DNA from: Metabacillus litoralis
GTDB taxonomy: Bacteria > Bacillota > Bacilli > Bacillales > Bacillaceae
DNA: 64,000 nt
Assembly (NCBI RefSeq): GCF_003667825.1
Contig: NZ_CP033043.1
Coordinates: 3,598,001 to 3,662,000 of the forward strand
Direction: 5' to 3'
Part shown: piece by piece, positions 52,299 to 61,113 of the stretch
How positions within the stretch are numbered: position 1 is the stretch's first letter
Layout of the letters: the number at the start of each line of letters is the position of its first letter
The notes under the pieces: generated by a model
Database searches by the model: none
What the model was told of the DNA's origin: nothing
Seen by the model: the letters and a program-made list of their open reading frames with translations, nothing else
Made by a program: the position numbers and the translations under genes

Positions 52299-53117
52299 TT
52301 ATCTATATTCGCTAATAAGTTCACCCTCATCATTATATAACAATGCAGCATCCCCATTATTATTCCACATATAGCTTGTTGTCCATAACTGTTCATAAGC
52401 TCCATCGTAAGCATCTGGACCTGACAGTACAGCTATGTAGTAGCCGGCTTCCATTGTTGATCCTTCAGGAAAATCATAGCGTTGATTACCTTCTTCACTG
52501 ATTAAATACCAGCCTGAAATATCAACTGTTTCATTTGTATCATTCATAACAGTAACAGACTCCCACTCCAGGTCAACATCTGAAATATAAATGCCGCGTG
52601 GTGTGATAATTCCTGCTAAATAGTTTTCTGTATATCTTAAGTCAAATTCAACAGCTTCTGGAAGACCTTCATATCCACCAGCGTTCTTAATTTCTACAGC
52701 ACGTTTCTTTAATCTCTCTAACTTTTCAAGGTTTGCCTCAGCCTTCTCTACATTACCTTCGTCAACTTGATCTTGAATAATTAAGAGCAATCTATACTGA
52801 GAAACCTCATAAATAACACGCTCTCTTGCAATTTTAGCTGGTTTCACATATGTATTATTTAAATAGTCACGATTTGATTTACCTGACACTTTTCCAATTG
52901 AAAGCTCAGTCTTCTTAATCTCATTTGATAGTGCATCATAATGACGATCAATGGCCATTATTTCACCTGAATCTATTGTCTCTTCAAAATTCGCTAGTCT
53001 TTCTAGTAATCTTTCACCATTGCTCTTGGCTTGATTTGCTGCGGTATTCGCATATGTCGTGCATACAGTACATGTGATAAACACAACAGTCAGCATAAAA
53101 ATAAACTTCTTTAACAT
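52299..53117 (-). CDS. Secreted lamin-tail-domain protein with N-terminal module A
   Basis: 272 residues. Signal peptide 1-23, module A about 27-160 (SIGKVSGKSNRDYL, VKPAKIARERVIYEVSQ, LERLKKRAVEIKNAGGY). Residues about 172-272 form a lamin tail domain (YISDVDLEWESVTVMNDT, VDISGWYLI, YYIAVLSGPDA, GDAALLYNDEGELI). Bacterial lamin tail domains occur in secreted proteins, often near nucleases or MBL enzymes, as presumed binding folds. AAGGAGG precedes the ATG by 7 bases. Confidence 0.88.
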   Translation of the reverse strand: MLKKFIFMLTVVFITCTVCTTYANTAANQAKSNGERLLERLANFEETIDSGEIMAIDRHYDALSNEIKKTELSIGKVSGKSNRDYLNNTYVKPAKIARERVIYEVSQYRLLLIIQDQVDEGNVEKAEANLEKLERLKKRAVEIKNAGGYEGLPEAVEFDLRYTENYLAGIITPRGIYISDVDLEWESVTVMNDTNETVDISGWYLISEEGNQRYDFPEGSTMEAGYYIAVLSGPDAYDGAYEQLWTTSYMWNNNGDAALLYNDEGELISEYR

Positions 53118-53217
53118 AATATCCTCCTTAAATCCTATTACTAAATTACTCTATTATCCTAACATAAAAATGAATTTTTAACATATTTTAGTAGATTTAG
53201 GGGTAAAAAGCGAAAAA

Positions 53218-53248
53218 AAGAAGAGCACAACCAGTTTGTGCCCTTCTT
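53218..53248 (-). terminator. Terminator of the SH3-amidase gene
   Basis: AAGAAG-A-GCACAA (53218-53230) pairs with TTGTGC-C-CTTCTT (53236-53248), one internal mismatch; A-run gives the minus-strand U-tail. Confidence 0.78.
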
Positions 53249-53256
53249 CTTAAAAC

Positions 53257-54813
53257 CTACTTATAATAATCCAAAACTCCCAATAAAATAGCTTCCGCTG
53301 CATTATCACGGAATTGACTTGTTTTTAGTCTAGCCGCTTCAGCTTCGTTAGAAATAAAACCAAGCTCAGCTAGTACGCTAGGCATAGTAGTATACTTAAT
53401 TACATAAAAACCAGCATCTTTTACTCCGCGATTTCTAGTACCTAGCTTTTCTATTAATCTAGTTTGGATTTTTTCTGCTAGCTTTTTACTTGCAGCACTT
53501 TCGTAATTTCCGTTCCAGTATGTTTCTGTTCCATTAGCCGATTCGCTTGTGGCAGCATTAATATGCAAGCTGATGAAAATATCAGTTTTTGCATTATTGG
53601 CAACCTTTGCCCGATCTTGCAGTTCCAAGAATGTATCATCTTTTCTTGTCATGACGACCTTTGCACCCTCAGCTTCAAGCAACTTCTGCACCTTTAAGCC
53701 AACATCCAGCACAATATCCTTTTCTTTAAGGCCAAAGCCTACAGCACCTGAATCCTTTCCGCCATGACCAGGATCAATGCCAATTACTTTGCCTGATAAC
53801 AAGGCGTCACCTGATTCTTGAGACGAACCAATTACAAGATAGTTTTTATGCACATAACAAACAGTTCCATTCATCTTGATTTGTGCCCAGTCACCAACAA
53901 ACTTATATACAGTTACGCTATCTCCATTATAAAGCTTCCCTACAACATCTGAGTCTAAGGACGGCTCTGAACGAACATTTAACGCACTAGCTGTGACTAC
54001 TGCTTCAACTGGAGATGAACCTGAGTTTCCACCAGCTGCATAATCTTGCTTCAGCTTTTGTTCAGTTTGAAGTAAAGATTGTGTAATCGAGGTTGGTACG
54101 TTTGCATAATTTCCAGCTTTTTTAATTTCTACTGCTCTGTTTTTTAACCTTTGTAAAACAGCAAAATTGCTATTCGCTTGTGTTAAACTTCCTTGAGAAA
54201 TGTACGTATTGATTTTGTTTAATAGTCGAAATTGAGACACTTCGTATATTACACGTTCCTTAGCAACTTTTGCAGGTGTTATGTAATAATCCAGAAGGAT
54301 ACGACGAGATGTAGATCCGTACACCTTACCAATTGTAGCTTCCACCTTTTTTAGCTGTGTGGAATACTTATCATATTGGCTATTGATCTCACTGATTTGT
54401 CCCTTATTAATAGCCACTTCAAACTGCTGCATATACTTACGAAGTGTATCACCGTTTGTTACACTATCAATTAAATAAGCAGCACGAAGTCGATAACCAT
54501 TAGCTGCATTTAATCTTTTTTGTAAATCACTTTTTCTAGAATCACTTAAGTTATAAATAGCAGTTTGCGCCTCATTTATAGAAGCTTTTGACTCGTCATA
54601 AACAGACATAAACGAGGAGGAAATTGTAATCTGCTTTGACGAACTAAGATTATAATACGATTTTAATGCTTCTGCATTCTCTTCCGCTTCACTGACTAAT
54701 TTCTCTACCGATGAATATGAAATTGCCGCCGATACATTTGATGGAGAAATGTACCCAACAACACATAACAAGATTGTAAGAAACATAGCGGTGATCATAT
54801 GTCGGTTCTTCAA
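53257..54813 (-). CDS. Secreted amidase (SH3b + Amidase_3) with N-terminal long module A
   Basis: 518 residues from a TTG start 9 bases after AAAGGAG. Signal peptide 1-29. Long module A about 33-260 (LRAAYLIDSVTNGD, TIGKVYGSTSRR, TPAKVAKERVIYEVSQ, LQRLKNRAVEIKKAGNY). SH3b domain about 278-335 (ALNVRSEPSLDSDVVGKL). Amidase_3 domain about 342-515: His in IDPGHGG, Glu in LKEKDIV, His in SLHINA, catalytic Glu in LAELGFISN. Same reaction as the amidase at 45043, with the anchor on the other side of the enzyme. Confidence 0.93.
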   Translation of the reverse strand: MKNRHMITAMFLTILLCVVGYISPSNVSAAISYSSVEKLVSEAEENAEALKSYYNLSSSKQITISSSFMSVYDESKASINEAQTAIYNLSDSRKSDLQKRLNAANGYRLRAAYLIDSVTNGDTLRKYMQQFEVAINKGQISEINSQYDKYSTQLKKVEATIGKVYGSTSRRILLDYYITPAKVAKERVIYEVSQFRLLNKINTYISQGSLTQANSNFAVLQRLKNRAVEIKKAGNYANVPTSITQSLLQTEQKLKQDYAAGGNSGSSPVEAVVTASALNVRSEPSLDSDVVGKLYNGDSVTVYKFVGDWAQIKMNGTVCYVHKNYLVIGSSQESGDALLSGKVIGIDPGHGGKDSGAVGFGLKEKDIVLDVGLKVQKLLEAEGAKVVMTRKDDTFLELQDRAKVANNAKTDIFISLHINAATSESANGTETYWNGNYESAASKKLAEKIQTRLIEKLGTRNRGVKDAGFYVIKYTTMPSVLAELGFISNEAEAARLKTSQFRDNAAEAILLGVLDYYK

Positions 54814-55016
54814 GCTTTCAAACTCCTTTCAATCTGTGATTAGAATAATATACCAATGTGTTTATTTTACTAGAAAAATGGACAATTTTATATGAAAATT
54901 GTAGAAAAGTGTTGGATTTTAGGTAGGTATTTTGAACGATTTTTAACAAACTGTCCTTTTAAGTGATTATTTTGATGTTAAGAGTCTTGAAATTGAAATG
55001 TTCCCCTTGAATTCCC

Positions 55017-55045
55017 TTAACATTTATGGAAAAATTATGTAAAAT
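55017..55045 (+). promoter_or_regulatory. Promoter of the Spo0E-like gene
   Basis: TTAACA (55017-55022), 17-base spacer, TAAAAT (55040-55045), with TG just before the -10; 39 bases upstream of the start codon. Confidence 0.55.
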
Positions 55046-55084
55046 AAGCTAATTAAAAATAAGTAGTTACACAGGAGAAAAGCT

Positions 55085-55249
55085 ATGATTAAGTTAAAGA
55101 TTTATTATCTTACATTACGTATTTATATCTTAAGAAAGCAAATGGTCTATACAGGTATGAATAAAGGACTTAATCATCCAAACACTCTTAAACAAAGTCA
55201 GGAATTAGATAATATGTTAAATACATATCGATATTATAAAGAAATGTAA
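55085..55249 (+). CDS. Spo0E-like sporulation regulator (small aspartyl-phosphate phosphatase family)
   Basis: 54 residues. ATG 7 bases after AGGAG. Two predicted helices joined by GLNHPNTLKQSQELDNMLNTY, with the family signature SQELD; Spo0E proteins remove the phosphate from Spo0A-P and delay sporulation. Length is normal for the short members (YnzD/YisI type). It stands alone between two minus-strand genes and is followed by a perfect palindrome (55253-55278). Confidence 0.85.
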   Translation: MIKLKIYYLTLRIYILRKQMVYTGMNKGLNHPNTLKQSQELDNMLNTYRYYKEM

Positions 55250-55252
55250 AAT

Positions 55253-55278
55253 AGGGCAATTCTTATAAGAATTGCCCT
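55253..55278. terminator. Palindrome after the Spo0E-like gene
   Basis: AGGGCAATTCTTA and TAAGAATTGCCCT are perfectly complementary 13-bp arms without a loop base between them, 3 bases after the stop. There is no U-tail on the plus strand, so termination is likely but not typical. Confidence 0.55.
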
Positions 55279-55286
55279 AGGGACGT

Positions 55287-55329
55287 GGGGACAGGTTCTT
55301 TGTCCCTTTTGGGACAAGGAACCTGTCCC
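55287..55329. repeat. Two GGGACA palindromes, head to tail
   Basis: Unit 1 at 55287-55306 ends TTTGTCCC; unit 2, GGGACAAGGAACCTGTCCC, is at 55311-55329 and ends one base before the stop codon complement of the CAP gene. The two units are roughly inverted copies and could form one larger hairpin. Confidence 0.85.
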
Positions 55330-55330
55330 T

Positions 55331-56266
55331 CTAGTTTGCTATATGCAAGATTGTTACATGGTCATGGTCAACACCAACACCAGAGTAGCTAATGTCGTTT
55401 TGCAGTAAAATTTCTCTATTTTGTGAGCTGTTTAGTAATTCTGAAACAGTTTTACGTGCAGAGCCCCAATTCTTGGCGATATTAACACCGTAGCTTCCAC
55501 CACCTGATGTTAAGCCGTAGCGTTCTAATAGGTCTTCAATTGACCCATATTTTGAAGAATAAAGAGAAAAGTAATTACTTACATACATATCATTTGATTT
55601 CTTTCTTGCAACTGCACTTAGCTTTTTATGTATTGGTAGTGGTTTAATTCCTGCTTCGTAGCGTTCCATGTTAACTAGTAATAACACATCAAGCTCATAA
55701 TTGTTAATGGTAAAGCTTACAGCTGGATCTGGAATGGCAAACGTATTATTTTTTAAAGGTACTTCAATACTTTCCAACTGTTTATTGATTGATCCTGGTA
55801 CAGCAGCATAGTTACCAGCTTTCTTGATCTCCACTGCTCTTCTTTTTAAGCGATCAAGCTTTTGTAAATCACTATTTACTACGCTTACCTTGTTCGCGAT
55901 TGCATTCTTCCCAATTCCCTTAAGCAAGCGGAATTGAGACACTTCATAAATAACGCGCTCTCTCGCAACCTTTGCCGGTCTTACATATTTTGCTTGTAAA
56001 GATTTACGTGTACTAGATCCTGAAACTCTTCCAATTGCTCTTTCCGTTTTCTTAATTTGATTAGATAGTGCATCGTACTGTGCATCAATATCATAAATCT
56101 CTCCACTGTTAATCTTTTTATTAAAATCATTTAACAAATAAAGAAGGTACTCCCCTGCATTAACAGCAGTTCCCTTTGATGATGCCTCTGCCTTACCTGG
56201 AGTATAAAGAGTTAAAATTAGTACTACACTTAAAACCAAACTAAATGCGATTTTCGAAAACCTCAT
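55331..56266 (-). CDS. Secreted CAP/SCP-domain protein with N-terminal module A
   Basis: 311 residues. Signal peptide 1-28, module A about 32-170 (AIGRVSGSSTRKSL, VRPAKVARERVIYEVSQ, LDRLKRRAVEIKKAGNY). CAP domain about 190-310, as in YkwD-like Bacillus proteins: LLLVNMERYEAGIKPL, LSAVARKKSNDMYVSNYF, YGVNIAKNWGS. Typical catalytic-like His/Glu positions are only partly kept (ARKKSNDM in place of AxxHSxDM), so activity is doubtful. AGGAGG precedes the ATG. Confidence 0.88.
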   Translation of the reverse strand: MRFSKIAFSLVLSVVLILTLYTPGKAEASSKGTAVNAGEYLLYLLNDFNKKINSGEIYDIDAQYDALSNQIKKTERAIGRVSGSSTRKSLQAKYVRPAKVARERVIYEVSQFRLLKGIGKNAIANKVSVVNSDLQKLDRLKRRAVEIKKAGNYAAVPGSINKQLESIEVPLKNNTFAIPDPAVSFTINNYELDVLLLVNMERYEAGIKPLPIHKKLSAVARKKSNDMYVSNYFSLYSSKYGSIEDLLERYGLTSGGGSYGVNIAKNWGSARKTVSELLNSSQNREILLQNDISYSGVGVDHDHVTILHIAN

Positions 56267-56534
56267 TTACTTACCCTCCTAAATTTTACATTTATACCTA
56301 ACCTATCCAATTATCTATTATGGGCATATATGTGTCTAGAAAAATTCTAAACTGTAATTCTTCAATCCCAGTTATATCAAGGGTTACAGCGTCTAAAACA
56401 CAACTTTTTCATCAGGTGAAAAGAAGGATAAAAGGCCTAAAGAACTAAAATGTATTTTTTTTAGATAAAAAAGTACTGTTCTAAGCTCGACAAAATTCGC
56501 GTGACACTGGGTCTAGTTCAGCGTTCGGCGGCCT

Positions 56535-56553
56535 GGGACAAGGAACCTGTCCC
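56535..56553. repeat. GGGACA palindrome
   Basis: GGGACAAGGAACCTGTCCC, identical to the unit at 55311-55329. It sits in the 332-base gap 56267-56598, whose remainder shows only the CAP gene promoter region and the terminator at 56560. Confidence 0.88.
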
Positions 56554-56559
56554 CGAAAA

Positions 56560-56585
56560 GGGGTGCCCATCTTTTAGGACACCCC
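56560..56585 (-). terminator. Terminator-like hairpin of the second 5'-nucleotidase gene
   Basis: GGGGTGCCC (56560-56568) pairs with GGACACCCC (56577-56585) with one mismatch, 13 bases past the stop; a short U-run follows on the minus strand. Confidence 0.65.
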
Positions 56586-56598
56586 CTTCTTTCCAGAC

Positions 56599-58956
56599 TT
56601 ACTTTGCCACATCCACAATACGATTCTCAATTTGAGGATTCACCGTACCTAATTTTTGCACGTAGTCTCTTAGGTTTTCCCAGTCAGCCACGCCAAGATC
56701 TGTTACACGGCCTTCTGCATAGGCTTTACTGAATACATCATAGCCGTCGCCACCCTTTGCAGTGAACGCATTGGTTGCGATCGTATAAGTTTGTTCTACT
56801 TCTAAAGCTGTATAACTGCCATTACTACCCTTTACTTCAATCGTCTCGACTCTGCTACCCGCAGGCTTAGAGCTGTCATAGGTGAATGTCATTCCAGATA
56901 CATGCAGGAATCCACCACTTTCATTTGGTGCCTCGCTAATACTATGTTCTAAAGCTTCTTTAATCTCAGCACCTGTTACCTCTATTGTTGCCAATGTATT
57001 TCCGAATGGAAGAGTTGTTAATACATCACCTAACGTAATTTCTCCTTGATCAATCGCAGCACGAATTCCACCACCATTTTGCATGGCAATCACTACACTA
57101 GAATTGAACTGCTTCGCTTTATCAAGCATTCCATCTGTGATTAAGTTACCTAGTGCTGTTTCACTGTTTCGGACACTAATTATGTTATCATTATTTATAC
57201 GTGGATTTGGCAGTTCTTTAACAGCTGTACCACCAGTTGGAGTGTTTTTCACTTCAGCAATTTTATCTGAGTATTTTTTAAGCATTTCTGCTGCTTTTGG
57301 GTCATCAGCTTTTTCACTGATTGAAATTAATTCACCAGCTTGTCCAATGACCTTGCCATTTTCATCAAACTCTACATCTATTGTCCCTAAACTGTTGTTG
57401 TATTGATAGGCTTGGACAATGACTGTTGGGTCTTTTTCTTTTCCAGAACCATCCTTCGTGATAACAACCGGTTCTTCTAGTTCGGTATGGCTATGGCCAC
57501 CAACAATCACGTCAATTCCCGCAACGTTGGCTGCTAATTCCAAGTCATTATCATATTCAGGATTGTCATCATAGCCGATGTGTGTAACAGCAACGATCTT
57601 ATTAACCCCTAGGTCCTCAAATGCTTTAACTGCTTTTTCAGCTTCCTCAATATAATCTTCGAATTTGACTTTATCAGGACTAGAGATGTCCGCAGTTTCT
57701 GCTGTCGTCAGACCGAAGAATCCTACTTTCTCGCCATTTACTTCCTTTATAATACCGTTGTAGATTTTGCCGTTTTCCGGCTCACTTGAGATTAAGTCAC
57801 TAAATAACCCCGTAAATTTATCATCAGCCGAGAAGTCTACGTTTGAGCTGACAAATGAGAAGTTTGCTCCTTCTATAAAGTCTACTAATGCTTGATGTCC
57901 CTCATCGGTTGAGCCTAAATCAAATTCATGGTTTCCAAATGTCATCACATCGTACTTCATTAAGTTCATAAACTCTAAATCTGCTTGTCCTTTGAACTCA
58001 TTAAAGTAAAGAGTTCCAGAGAAAACGTCACCTGCATTTACTAGTAACGCATTTGGCTTTTTAGCGCGTACCTCTTTTACAGCCGTTACACTTTTCGCCA
58101 CGTTATCTAAATGAGCATGTGTATCGTTTGTATGCATGAGGGAAAGTGTAAAAATAGATGGTAATGACTCACTGATCTTCTCTTTTCCTTCATTTAATGT
58201 TTGATCCATTTTAGGAAGAGAAGGATATTTCCCTGGATACAGTTTATTTCCCGCTTCTTTAATTTCTACTGCACGTTTTTCTAAACGGCTTAACTTTTCA
58301 AAGGCCTCTCTTGCGTCTTCCAATTTATTTTCATCAATTAACGTTGTAATTTGCTTTTGTAAGGTATAGTTAGATACTTCATATATAACTGATTCTCTTG
58401 TAATTTTAGGGTTGATTAAGAACGTTTTTCTTAACTTTTGGCGGTTTGTTTCACCGTATACCTTACTAAAAACTCTCTCAGCTTTTATAATTTGGTCTGA
58501 TAATTCGTGATAGGCAGCGACCATATCATCATTTAATGTTTGTGATTTTACATAGCTATTTAATTTATTCATTGATGCAGCTAAATGGTTACCCATGTTT
58601 ACTGCATCAATAACTCTGGCTGCTTTTAATTGTTTATTTTTTGCTATTTCTAACTGAGCTTTATACCAGTTAATATTCGAATCATTTTTTAAGTCTTTTA
58701 AAGCTTTTTCTGCTTTCAGGATGTCACTTGTTGCCTTTTGATACTTTTCAAGAAAATCGTTAGAAATTACTAAATTCTCTTGATTTTTTATTTCATAAAA
58801 TGAAACTAGTTGATTTGAAGATAATTGGGCTTGCTTTACAAGATTACTAATACTAGATGCAGCATCAACCTGACCTGGGGCTACTGCTACCATTACAGCT
58901 GTTGCTAAAACAGATGGAGCTACTACTTTTGTGACATGTTTTTTATCAAGACGCAT
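56599..58956 (-). CDS. Secreted 5'-nucleotidase paralogue with N-terminal long module A
   Basis: 785 residues from the ATG at 58956; an in-frame TTG at 58962 has better spacing from AAGGAG and cannot be excluded. Signal peptide about 1-33. Same order as the gene at 46738: long module A about 35-265 (KVYGETNRQ, NPKITRESVIYEVS, GNKLYPGKYPSLP), metallophosphatase (MHTNDTHAH, NAGDVFSG, GNHEFD, GGHSHT), C-terminal nucleotidase domain (RNSETALGNLI, FTAKGGDGY). The enzyme halves are much closer to each other than the anchors are, suggesting a local duplication followed by faster change of the anchor. Confidence 0.93.
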   Translation of the reverse strand: MRLDKKHVTKVVAPSVLATAVMVAVAPGQVDAASSISNLVKQAQLSSNQLVSFYEIKNQENLVISNDFLEKYQKATSDILKAEKALKDLKNDSNINWYKAQLEIAKNKQLKAARVIDAVNMGNHLAASMNKLNSYVKSQTLNDDMVAAYHELSDQIIKAERVFSKVYGETNRQKLRKTFLINPKITRESVIYEVSNYTLQKQITTLIDENKLEDAREAFEKLSRLEKRAVEIKEAGNKLYPGKYPSLPKMDQTLNEGKEKISESLPSIFTLSLMHTNDTHAHLDNVAKSVTAVKEVRAKKPNALLVNAGDVFSGTLYFNEFKGQADLEFMNLMKYDVMTFGNHEFDLGSTDEGHQALVDFIEGANFSFVSSNVDFSADDKFTGLFSDLISSEPENGKIYNGIIKEVNGEKVGFFGLTTAETADISSPDKVKFEDYIEEAEKAVKAFEDLGVNKIVAVTHIGYDDNPEYDNDLELAANVAGIDVIVGGHSHTELEEPVVITKDGSGKEKDPTVIVQAYQYNNSLGTIDVEFDENGKVIGQAGELISISEKADDPKAAEMLKKYSDKIAEVKNTPTGGTAVKELPNPRINNDNIISVRNSETALGNLITDGMLDKAKQFNSSVVIAMQNGGGIRAAIDQGEITLGDVLTTLPFGNTLATIEVTGAEIKEALEHSISEAPNESGGFLHVSGMTFTYDSSKPAGSRVETIEVKGSNGSYTALEVEQTYTIATNAFTAKGGDGYDVFSKAYAEGRVTDLGVADWENLRDYVQKLGTVNPQIENRIVDVAK

Positions 58957-59062
58957 ACACAATCAACTCTCCTTACTAGTAATATTTTTCCCACTGAAAT
59001 AGTAACATATATCCATATATTACTAGAGTTTATAAAGATCGATTTTACATAAAATTAACAAA

Positions 59063-59107
59063 GGGACAGGTTCCTTGTCCCATTCCATGGGACAGAGAAC
59101 CTGTCCC
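59063..59107. repeat. Two GGGACA palindromes
   Basis: GGGACAGGTTCCTTGTCCC (59063-59081) and GGGACAGAGAACCTGTCCC (59089-59107), roughly inverted relative to each other, in the divergent gap upstream of the second 5'-nucleotidase and the MBL gene. Confidence 0.88.
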
Positions 59108-59214
59108 TCAGGACCTTCTTCAGGACCTTTTTCCCATTTCCAATAATCCCCCCTAGAAATCCCATTTCATTTCCTATACCATAGTCGATGGATATTAATT
59201 AAGGGGGTATTCTT

Positions 59215-61071
59215 TTGATAAAAAAGAGAAAAAAGATACTATTATACACACTACTATTAGGTACAACGTTATTAATGGCTCCAGTTGTGACGAATGCATC
59301 TCCAGGAGGTTTGGATTCTAACGGTGGTCATACTTGTCGTACAAACTGTTCACAGTACGGCTTAGAAACCGGTGAATATCACTATCACAGAAATGGTGAG
59401 ATTGTTAAGGTCACTACTCCAACTACAAACACACCTACAACAAATACGAGCAATGTAGCTTACCAAGATGCTGTAAATCAAGGTAAGATCCTCAATTCCA
59501 AATTATCAGCTTATCATCAGGCAATTAACAGCGGAGATATCGCGAAAATAAATGGACTATATGATGCTTTTACGAAGCAATTAAAATTAGTAGAATCAAA
59601 GATTGGGAAGGTATCTGGTTCATCTAATCGCTCAAGTTTAAATGAGCAGTATGTAAGACCTTCAAAAATTGCGATTGAAAGAACAATTTATGAAGTGTCA
59701 CAGTATCGTTTGTTAAGTTTTATTAGTACAGATATTACAAAGGGTAATATCGGAAAGGCAATTTCTAATACAGAAAAGCTTGAGCGTTTAAAGGATCGAG
59801 CTGATGAGATTAAAGATGCTGGTGGTTATCAACAGCTGCCAAGTGGAGTGAATAAATCATTACGTGCTACTGAGGCTAACCACCAAGGAAATCTTCTTAC
59901 TCACTTGCTTGCAACATATAATGAGGCAATAAATAGTGGCGATATATATGAGGTTGACTTCCTATATGATCAATTTACAAAGCAGTTACGCATAACAGAA
60001 TTAAAGATTGGACAAGTTTCAGGTCCAAATAATCGTTCAGCATTGAATGAAAAATATATTACACCAGCCAAAGTTGCAGTTGAACGCACAATTTACGAGG
60101 TTTCACAGATTCGTTTAATGTACGTGATCGTTGACTTAATTGAGAGCGGTCAAACTAGTGAAATTGATTCTAAGTTTAAAGTGTTAGATCGTTTGAAAAA
60201 TAGAGCAGATGAAATAAAGGATACAGGTGGCTACAAAGCACTTCCTTCTATTATTAAAACAGATCTTGAAAGCTTAGAAGGAGATCTAAGAAATCCTCAA
60301 GACTTTTCAGGTGTAGGACTTTTTGAAGCTCATTTCATTGATGTTGGACAAGGTGACAGTACGTTATTAGTTACTCCTACCGGTAAAACGGTTTTAATTG
60401 ATGGTGGTAAGGAATCTGAAGCAGATCAATTGATTCAACACCTTACGGACTTAGGAATCCAAACAATTGATTTAATGGTTGCCACTCACCCTGACGCAGA
60501 CCATATTGGTGGACTGGTGCCTGTTTTAGAACAATTTGAAGTAAAAAAAGTGGTTGATTCAGGTAAATCCCATACAACTCAAACATATATGAATTATCTG
60601 GCACTTATTGATCAGAAAAATATTCCGTTTGAAATTGCAAAAGAGGGTTCATTTTTGAACGTAGATTCTGCAGTTACCATTGAGGTTTTAAACTCATTAG
60701 AAGAAAGCAGTGATACTAACGATTCATCAGTCGTATTAAAGGTATCTTATAAAGAATCAGATTTCTTATTAACTGGTGACGCGGATGCTGAGATCGAAGC
60801 AGAAATGATGGCAGAAGGATACAATCTCGACTCAGAAGTGTTAAAGGTTGGTCACCACGGTTCTGACACATCAACATCACAAGCATTTCTAGAAGCTGTT
60901 AATCCAATTATAGCCGCTGTCTCTGTTGGAGATAATAGCTACGGCCACCCTGCCCCCACTGTAATGGATCGTTTAACGACTTATGGAGTAGACCTCTACA
61001 CAACTCTTCAAAGCGGAGACATCCTAATAACAACAGACGGACAGGAAATCACGGTTTACACAGAACGTTAA
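59215..61071 (+). CDS. YHYH - two module A copies - ComEC-like metallo-beta-lactamase fusion
   Basis: 618 residues from a TTG start 9 bases after AAGGGGG. Signal peptide 1-28, a YHYH-motif domain (GGHTCRTNCSQYG, GEYHYHRNG, about 33-60), two module A copies (about 85-215 and 225-355; KIGKVSGSSNRSSL and KIGQVSGPNNRSAL) and a metallo-beta-lactamase domain about 365-615: FIDVGQGDST, ATHPDADHIGG (HxDxDH zinc motif), LLTGDADAE, VGHHGSDTS. This MBL branch is that of the ComEC C-terminal nuclease-like domain and related secreted hydrolases; substrate unknown. The DUF3006 gene follows 42 bases on. Confidence 0.9.
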   Translation: MIKKRKKILLYTLLLGTTLLMAPVVTNASPGGLDSNGGHTCRTNCSQYGLETGEYHYHRNGEIVKVTTPTTNTPTTNTSNVAYQDAVNQGKILNSKLSAYHQAINSGDIAKINGLYDAFTKQLKLVESKIGKVSGSSNRSSLNEQYVRPSKIAIERTIYEVSQYRLLSFISTDITKGNIGKAISNTEKLERLKDRADEIKDAGGYQQLPSGVNKSLRATEANHQGNLLTHLLATYNEAINSGDIYEVDFLYDQFTKQLRITELKIGQVSGPNNRSALNEKYITPAKVAVERTIYEVSQIRLMYVIVDLIESGQTSEIDSKFKVLDRLKNRADEIKDTGGYKALPSIIKTDLESLEGDLRNPQDFSGVGLFEAHFIDVGQGDSTLLVTPTGKTVLIDGGKESEADQLIQHLTDLGIQTIDLMVATHPDADHIGGLVPVLEQFEVKKVVDSGKSHTTQTYMNYLALIDQKNIPFEIAKEGSFLNVDSAVTIEVLNSLEESSDTNDSSVVLKVSYKESDFLLTGDADAEIEAEMMAEGYNLDSEVLKVGHHGSDTSTSQAFLEAVNPIIAAVSVGDNSYGHPAPTVMDRLTTYGVDLYTTLQSGDILITTDGQEITVYTER

Positions 61072-61075
61072 CATG

Positions 61076-61094
61076 GGGACAGGTTCCTTGTCCC
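61076..61094. repeat. GGGACA palindrome between the MBL and DUF3006 genes
   Basis: GGGACAGGTTCCTTGTCCC, 4 bases after the MBL stop and 19 bases before the next start. Confidence 0.88.
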
Positions 61095-61113
61095 ACTCTA
61101 ATGGGGTGTTTTA

